Positions 61,631 to 64,000 of a stretch of 64,000 nucleotides of DNA are shown in pieces. Source of the DNA: Aquipseudomonas alcaligenes_A. GTDB taxonomy: Bacteria; Pseudomonadota; Gammaproteobacteria; Pseudomonadales; Pseudomonadaceae. Each line of letters starts with the position of its first letter. Positions within the stretch are counted from its first letter, which is position 1. The position numbers and the translations under genes are program-made. The stretch is taken from assembly GCA_048595745.1 (NCBI GenBank), contig CP184361.1; one strand, given 5' to 3'. The notes beneath the pieces were generated by a model that was not told where the DNA came from, searched no databases, and saw only the letters and a program-made list of their open reading frames with translations.

Positions 61631-62317
61631 TCAGCAGTCGCCACTGCCGTCGACCACGCAGAACGCCTGGCCGGTCGCCGGCGGCGCCTCGACCAGGCCA
61701 CGCAGCAGGAACTCGCGCCAGGCCTCGGGACGTCCCAGGTAGGCGCCAATGTCCAGCACCTGCAGCTGCCCATCGCGCTCCAGTGCCAGGGTCGGGAAGC
61801 CGCCACCGCCCAGCTGCGCCAGCGCGCGGCGGCTGGCCACCAGGTGTTCGGCCAGTACCGGGCCGCTGTGGCGCTGCAATTCGGCGCCGAACGCCTGCGC
61901 CGCCAGACCCAGCTCCTGCGCCAGCTCGGCCAGCACAGCCGGCTCGGCAATGCGCCGTCCCTGCTGGTAATGCGCCCGCTGCAGGGCATGCAGCATGGCC
62001 AGGCCCAGCCCGGCCAGGGCATCGGCGGCCAGCACGGCGGCCGTCGGCGGGTCGGAATCCAGCCAGGTCTCGGCATCCTGCAGCAGGCCGTCGCGATAGG
62101 CGGCGCCGAACGGCTGGCCGCTCAGCGCGGCGATGCGCTGGTCATGCGCCAGGATATGCTGGCGCAGCGGTCCGTTCAGACGCTGGCGCTGGGGGCCGCT
62201 GAACAGTCCGCCGCCATGTAAGGCGATGCGCAGGCCGGGGATCTCGCCGGCCACCTGCAGCAGCGGGGCGGCGCCATAGCACCAGCCACACAGCGGGTCA
62301 TACCAGTAGTGGATCAC
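61631..62317 (-). CDS. DsbA-family oxidoreductase-like protein (CGWC)
   Basis: The 228-residue protein begins IHYWYDPLCGWCYGAAPLL, a thioredoxin-fold active site CGWC of the DsbA/FrnE-like group, and has no signal peptide, so it is cytoplasmic. A helical insertion (about 60-150) precedes the second half with GGGGFPTLALERDG, the cis-Pro segment. It ends in Cys. The GTG start overlaps the MBL gene stop (GTGA), so the two are coupled. Its partner is unknown. Confidence 0.85.
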   Translation of the reverse strand: MIHYWYDPLCGWCYGAAPLLQVAGEIPGLRIALHGGGLFSGPQRQRLNGPLRQHILAHDQRIAALSGQPFGAAYRDGLLQDAETWLDSDPPTAAVLAADALAGLGLAMLHALQRAHYQQGRRIAEPAVLAELAQELGLAAQAFGAELQRHSGPVLAEHLVASRRALAQLGGGGFPTLALERDGQLQVLDIGAYLGRPEAWREFLLRGLVEAPPATGQAFCVVDGSGDC

Positions 62318-63171
62318 GGCCACTGCATTTCTCCCTTGAGCACCTTGGCGCTCAGTTCCAGGCTGGATTCGCCCGGCAGGCCGGGGTAGCGGCGCTGCAT
62401 GGCAGCGATCAGCGCGGCAGCATCCGGCGCCTGGCCCAGCTCCTGCTCCAGCGCCTTGAGGTAACCGCGGGTGAAGCGCAGGGCTGCCAGGGTGTGCGGC
62501 ACGTCGCCCAGGTAGTGGCCGGGCACGACCACCGCCGGCTGCAGCGCCTCGATCCGCTCGAGCATCGCCAGCCAGTCGCGGCGCGCCTGCACGGTCTGGG
62601 TATCGGCGGTCCACACGTGTTCGCCGGCGTCCACCAGCACGCCGCCGACCACGGCCTTGAGCGACGGAATCCACAGGGTGGTGCGCTCGGGATCGAGGCC
62701 GATCACCTGCAGCGTCTCGCCTTCCAGGGTCAGGCTGTCGCCGGCCAGCACCTCGGGCAGGATCACCCGACTGGGCGCCGTGTCCTTGAGGATCGGTCCC
62801 CAGTAGGCCAGCTTGCCGGCCTGGGTGGCGCGGATATGTTCGACGGTGGCGGCGGTGGCCAGCACCCGGGCCTCGGGGAAGGCCTCCTTGAGGGTCTGCA
62901 GGCCGAAGTAGAAGTCCGGGTCGCCGTGGCTGATGTAGATGGTGGTCAGGCGCTTGCCGCTGGCCCGGACCAGGCGCACCAGCTCGGCGGCCTCGCGGGT
63001 GGAAAACTGCGCGTCGACCAGGATGGCCTCGCGCTCGCCGCTGATCAGGGTCGAGCTGACCGGGAACACCGCGGCCTCGCCGGGGTTGTACACCTGCAGC
63101 TGCAGGGGGGCGGCCTGGGTCAGGCCGGTGAGGGCGAGCAGGGCAGCGCCAAGAAGGGAACGAAGAGACAT
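62314..63171 (-). CDS. Exported MBL-fold hydrolase with a variant metal motif
   Basis: The 285-residue precursor has signal peptide MSLRSLLGAALLALTGLTQA. It has the metallo-beta-lactamase fold (ILVDAQFSTREAAELV, LWIPSLKAVVGGVLVDAGEHVW, VVVPGHYLGD with a later His). The main motif, normally HxHxDH, reads SHGDPDF (His82), so the second and third motif His residues are absent. This may bind one metal or use other ligands. I chose ATG 63171, with GAGGT upstream, over a frame that runs on to 63357. It is divergent from the LysR gene. Confidence 0.85.
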   Translation of the reverse strand: MSLRSLLGAALLALTGLTQAAPLQLQVYNPGEAAVFPVSSTLISGEREAILVDAQFSTREAAELVRLVRASGKRLTTIYISHGDPDFYFGLQTLKEAFPEARVLATAATVEHIRATQAGKLAYWGPILKDTAPSRVILPEVLAGDSLTLEGETLQVIGLDPERTTLWIPSLKAVVGGVLVDAGEHVWTADTQTVQARRDWLAMLERIEALQPAVVVPGHYLGDVPHTLAALRFTRGYLKALEQELGQAPDAAALIAAMQRRYPGLPGESSLELSAKVLKGEMQWP

Positions 63172-63274
63172 GCGGACCTCGGGAATGGAGTGGGACGAGC
63201 CGCATCTTAGTTGCTCGAAAGCGTGCAAAAAGCCGGTTAACCTGACCATCTCTATTGCATGAATCGAGCGAATC

Positions 63275-64000
63275 ATGGACCGACTCACCGCCGCCCGGGT
63301 CTTCGTCGAAGTGGTCGAGCGCGGCAGCCAGACGGCCGCCGCCGAGCACCTGGACATGTCACGGGCGATGATCTCGCGCTACCTCGGCGAGCTGGAAAGC
63401 TGGGTCGGCGCACGCCTGCTGCACCGCACCACGCGCCGCCTGAGCCTCACCGGCATGGGCGCGGAGCTGCTGCCGCGCTGCCGCGACATGCTGGCCCTGG
63501 CCGACGAGCTGCAAAGCGCCGGCCAGCGCGTCAGCGGCCAGCTGGCCGGCACCCTGCGCATCGCCAGCAGCCAGTCCTTCGCCCAGGCCTGGCTGGCGCA
63601 GGCGGTTGCCGCCTTCGTCGAGCAGCATCCGGGGGTGGCCATCGACCTGCAGGTGAGCAGCCAGGCGGTCAACCTGGTGGAGGAACGCATCGACCTGGCC
63701 CTGCGCATCACCAACCAGCTCGACCCCAACCTGATCGCCCGGCGCCTGGCCACCTGTCACTCGGTGCTGTGCGCCGCGCCGGCCTACCTGGCGCGCCACG
63801 GCGTGCCGCAGACACCGGCGGAGCTGGCCCGGCACAACTGCCTGACCTACGCCTACTTCGGCCGCAGCCTGTGGCAGTTCGAGCGCGACGGCGAACCGAG
63901 CGGTGTACCGGTCAGCGGCAACATCAGCGCCAACGAATCCACCGTGCTGCTGGAGGCCAGCGTGGCCGGCGCCGGTATCAGCCTGCAGCCGCTCTATGCG
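63275..64000 (+). CDS. LysR-family transcriptional regulator, C-terminus cut by window edge
   Basis: The first 242 residues are present. The N-terminal winged helix is FVEVVERGSQTAAAEHLDMSRAMISRYLGELESWVGARLLHRTTRRLSLT, followed by the type-2 periplasmic-binding-like effector domain (LRIASSQSFAQAWL, DLALRITNQLDPNLIARRL). It is divergent from the MBL/DsbA-like pair with a 103-base gap, the classic layout of a LysR gene and its target. The inducer is unknown. Confidence 0.93.
   Translation, partial: MDRLTAARVFVEVVERGSQTAAAEHLDMSRAMISRYLGELESWVGARLLHRTTRRLSLTGMGAELLPRCRDMLALADELQSAGQRVSGQLAGTLRIASSQSFAQAWLAQAVAAFVEQHPGVAIDLQVSSQAVNLVEERIDLALRITNQLDPNLIARRLATCHSVLCAAPAYLARHGVPQTPAELARHNCLTYAYFGRSLWQFERDGEPSGVPVSGNISANESTVLLEASVAGAGISLQPLYA

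Overview
This window is a stretch of chromosome from a gamma-proteobacterium of the genus Pseudomonas. It has high GC and is densely packed. Gene order matches, from memory, several blocks of the P. aeruginosa chromosome: recBC (PA4284-4285 type), ampDh2-marC-dgcH-dsbA-cc4-yihA-polA-thrB-znu-metNIQ (PA5485-5505 type), the aa3 oxidase cluster with a carbonic anhydrase gene (PA0102-0114 type) and prlC (PA0067 type). Joining these blocks in this order points to a Pseudomonas species other than P. aeruginosa. No tRNA, rRNA, CRISPR array, phage or insertion sequence was seen.

Layout. Positions 1-3858 hold recB (partial) and recC on the minus strand. A 24-bp inverted REP pair (a REPIN) sits in frame inside recC. 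At 4300-4430 a run of hairpins ends in a strong terminator just before a globin-sensor GGDEF/EAL gene, which overlaps an Aer-like chemoreceptor gene. A Na/phosphate symporter and a DUF5924-type membrane protein follow. At 11.2-17.4 kb two similar chemoreceptor genes flank a nitric oxide module: flavohemoglobin (fhp) and its divergent NorR-type activator (fhpR), with activator sites, an IHF site and a sigma-54-like promoter between them. At 17.5-21.8 kb are an SpmA/SpmB-type membrane protein, a DUF3313 lipoprotein, a sulfatase-fold membrane enzyme and a DUF1330-type protein.

From 21.8 to 30.2 kb come a CSS-EAL phosphodiesterase, amidase AmpDh2, a MarC-family protein, DgcH, an endonuclease/exonuclease/phosphatase protein, DsbA, cytochromes c4 and c5, and the GTPase YihA. 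The sRNA ErsA, with an AlgU-type promoter, lies between yihA and polA. Then come polA, a DUF2782 protein, thrB, the zinc uptake regulon (znuA against zur-znuC-znuB, with a Zur-like operator between) and the methionine importer metNIQ.

From 41.9 to 51.0 kb runs a minus-strand cluster for the aa3/caa3-type cytochrome c oxidase: subunits I, II and III, CtaG, SURF1, an Sco-like protein, heme A synthase CtaA, heme O synthase and SenC. A sigma-S-like -10 box lies upstream. The rest holds a beta-carbonic anhydrase, an atypical low-GC CatB-like acetyltransferase, a YheV-like zinc ribbon gene, prlC, a gamma-carbonic-anhydrase-like gene, small envelope genes (including a DUF1161 gene broken by an amber codon and a tandem lipoprotein pair), a luciferase-like oxidoreductase, and a DsbA-like/MBL gene pair divergent from a LysR gene that runs off the end.

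Themes are gas and redox sensing (globin-coupled c-di-GMP enzyme, Aer, NO detoxification, terminal oxidase), c-di-GMP turnover (three enzymes), chemotaxis (three receptors) and zinc/methionine uptake. Functional calls rest on motif reading without database searches. Promoters and binding sites are predictions.
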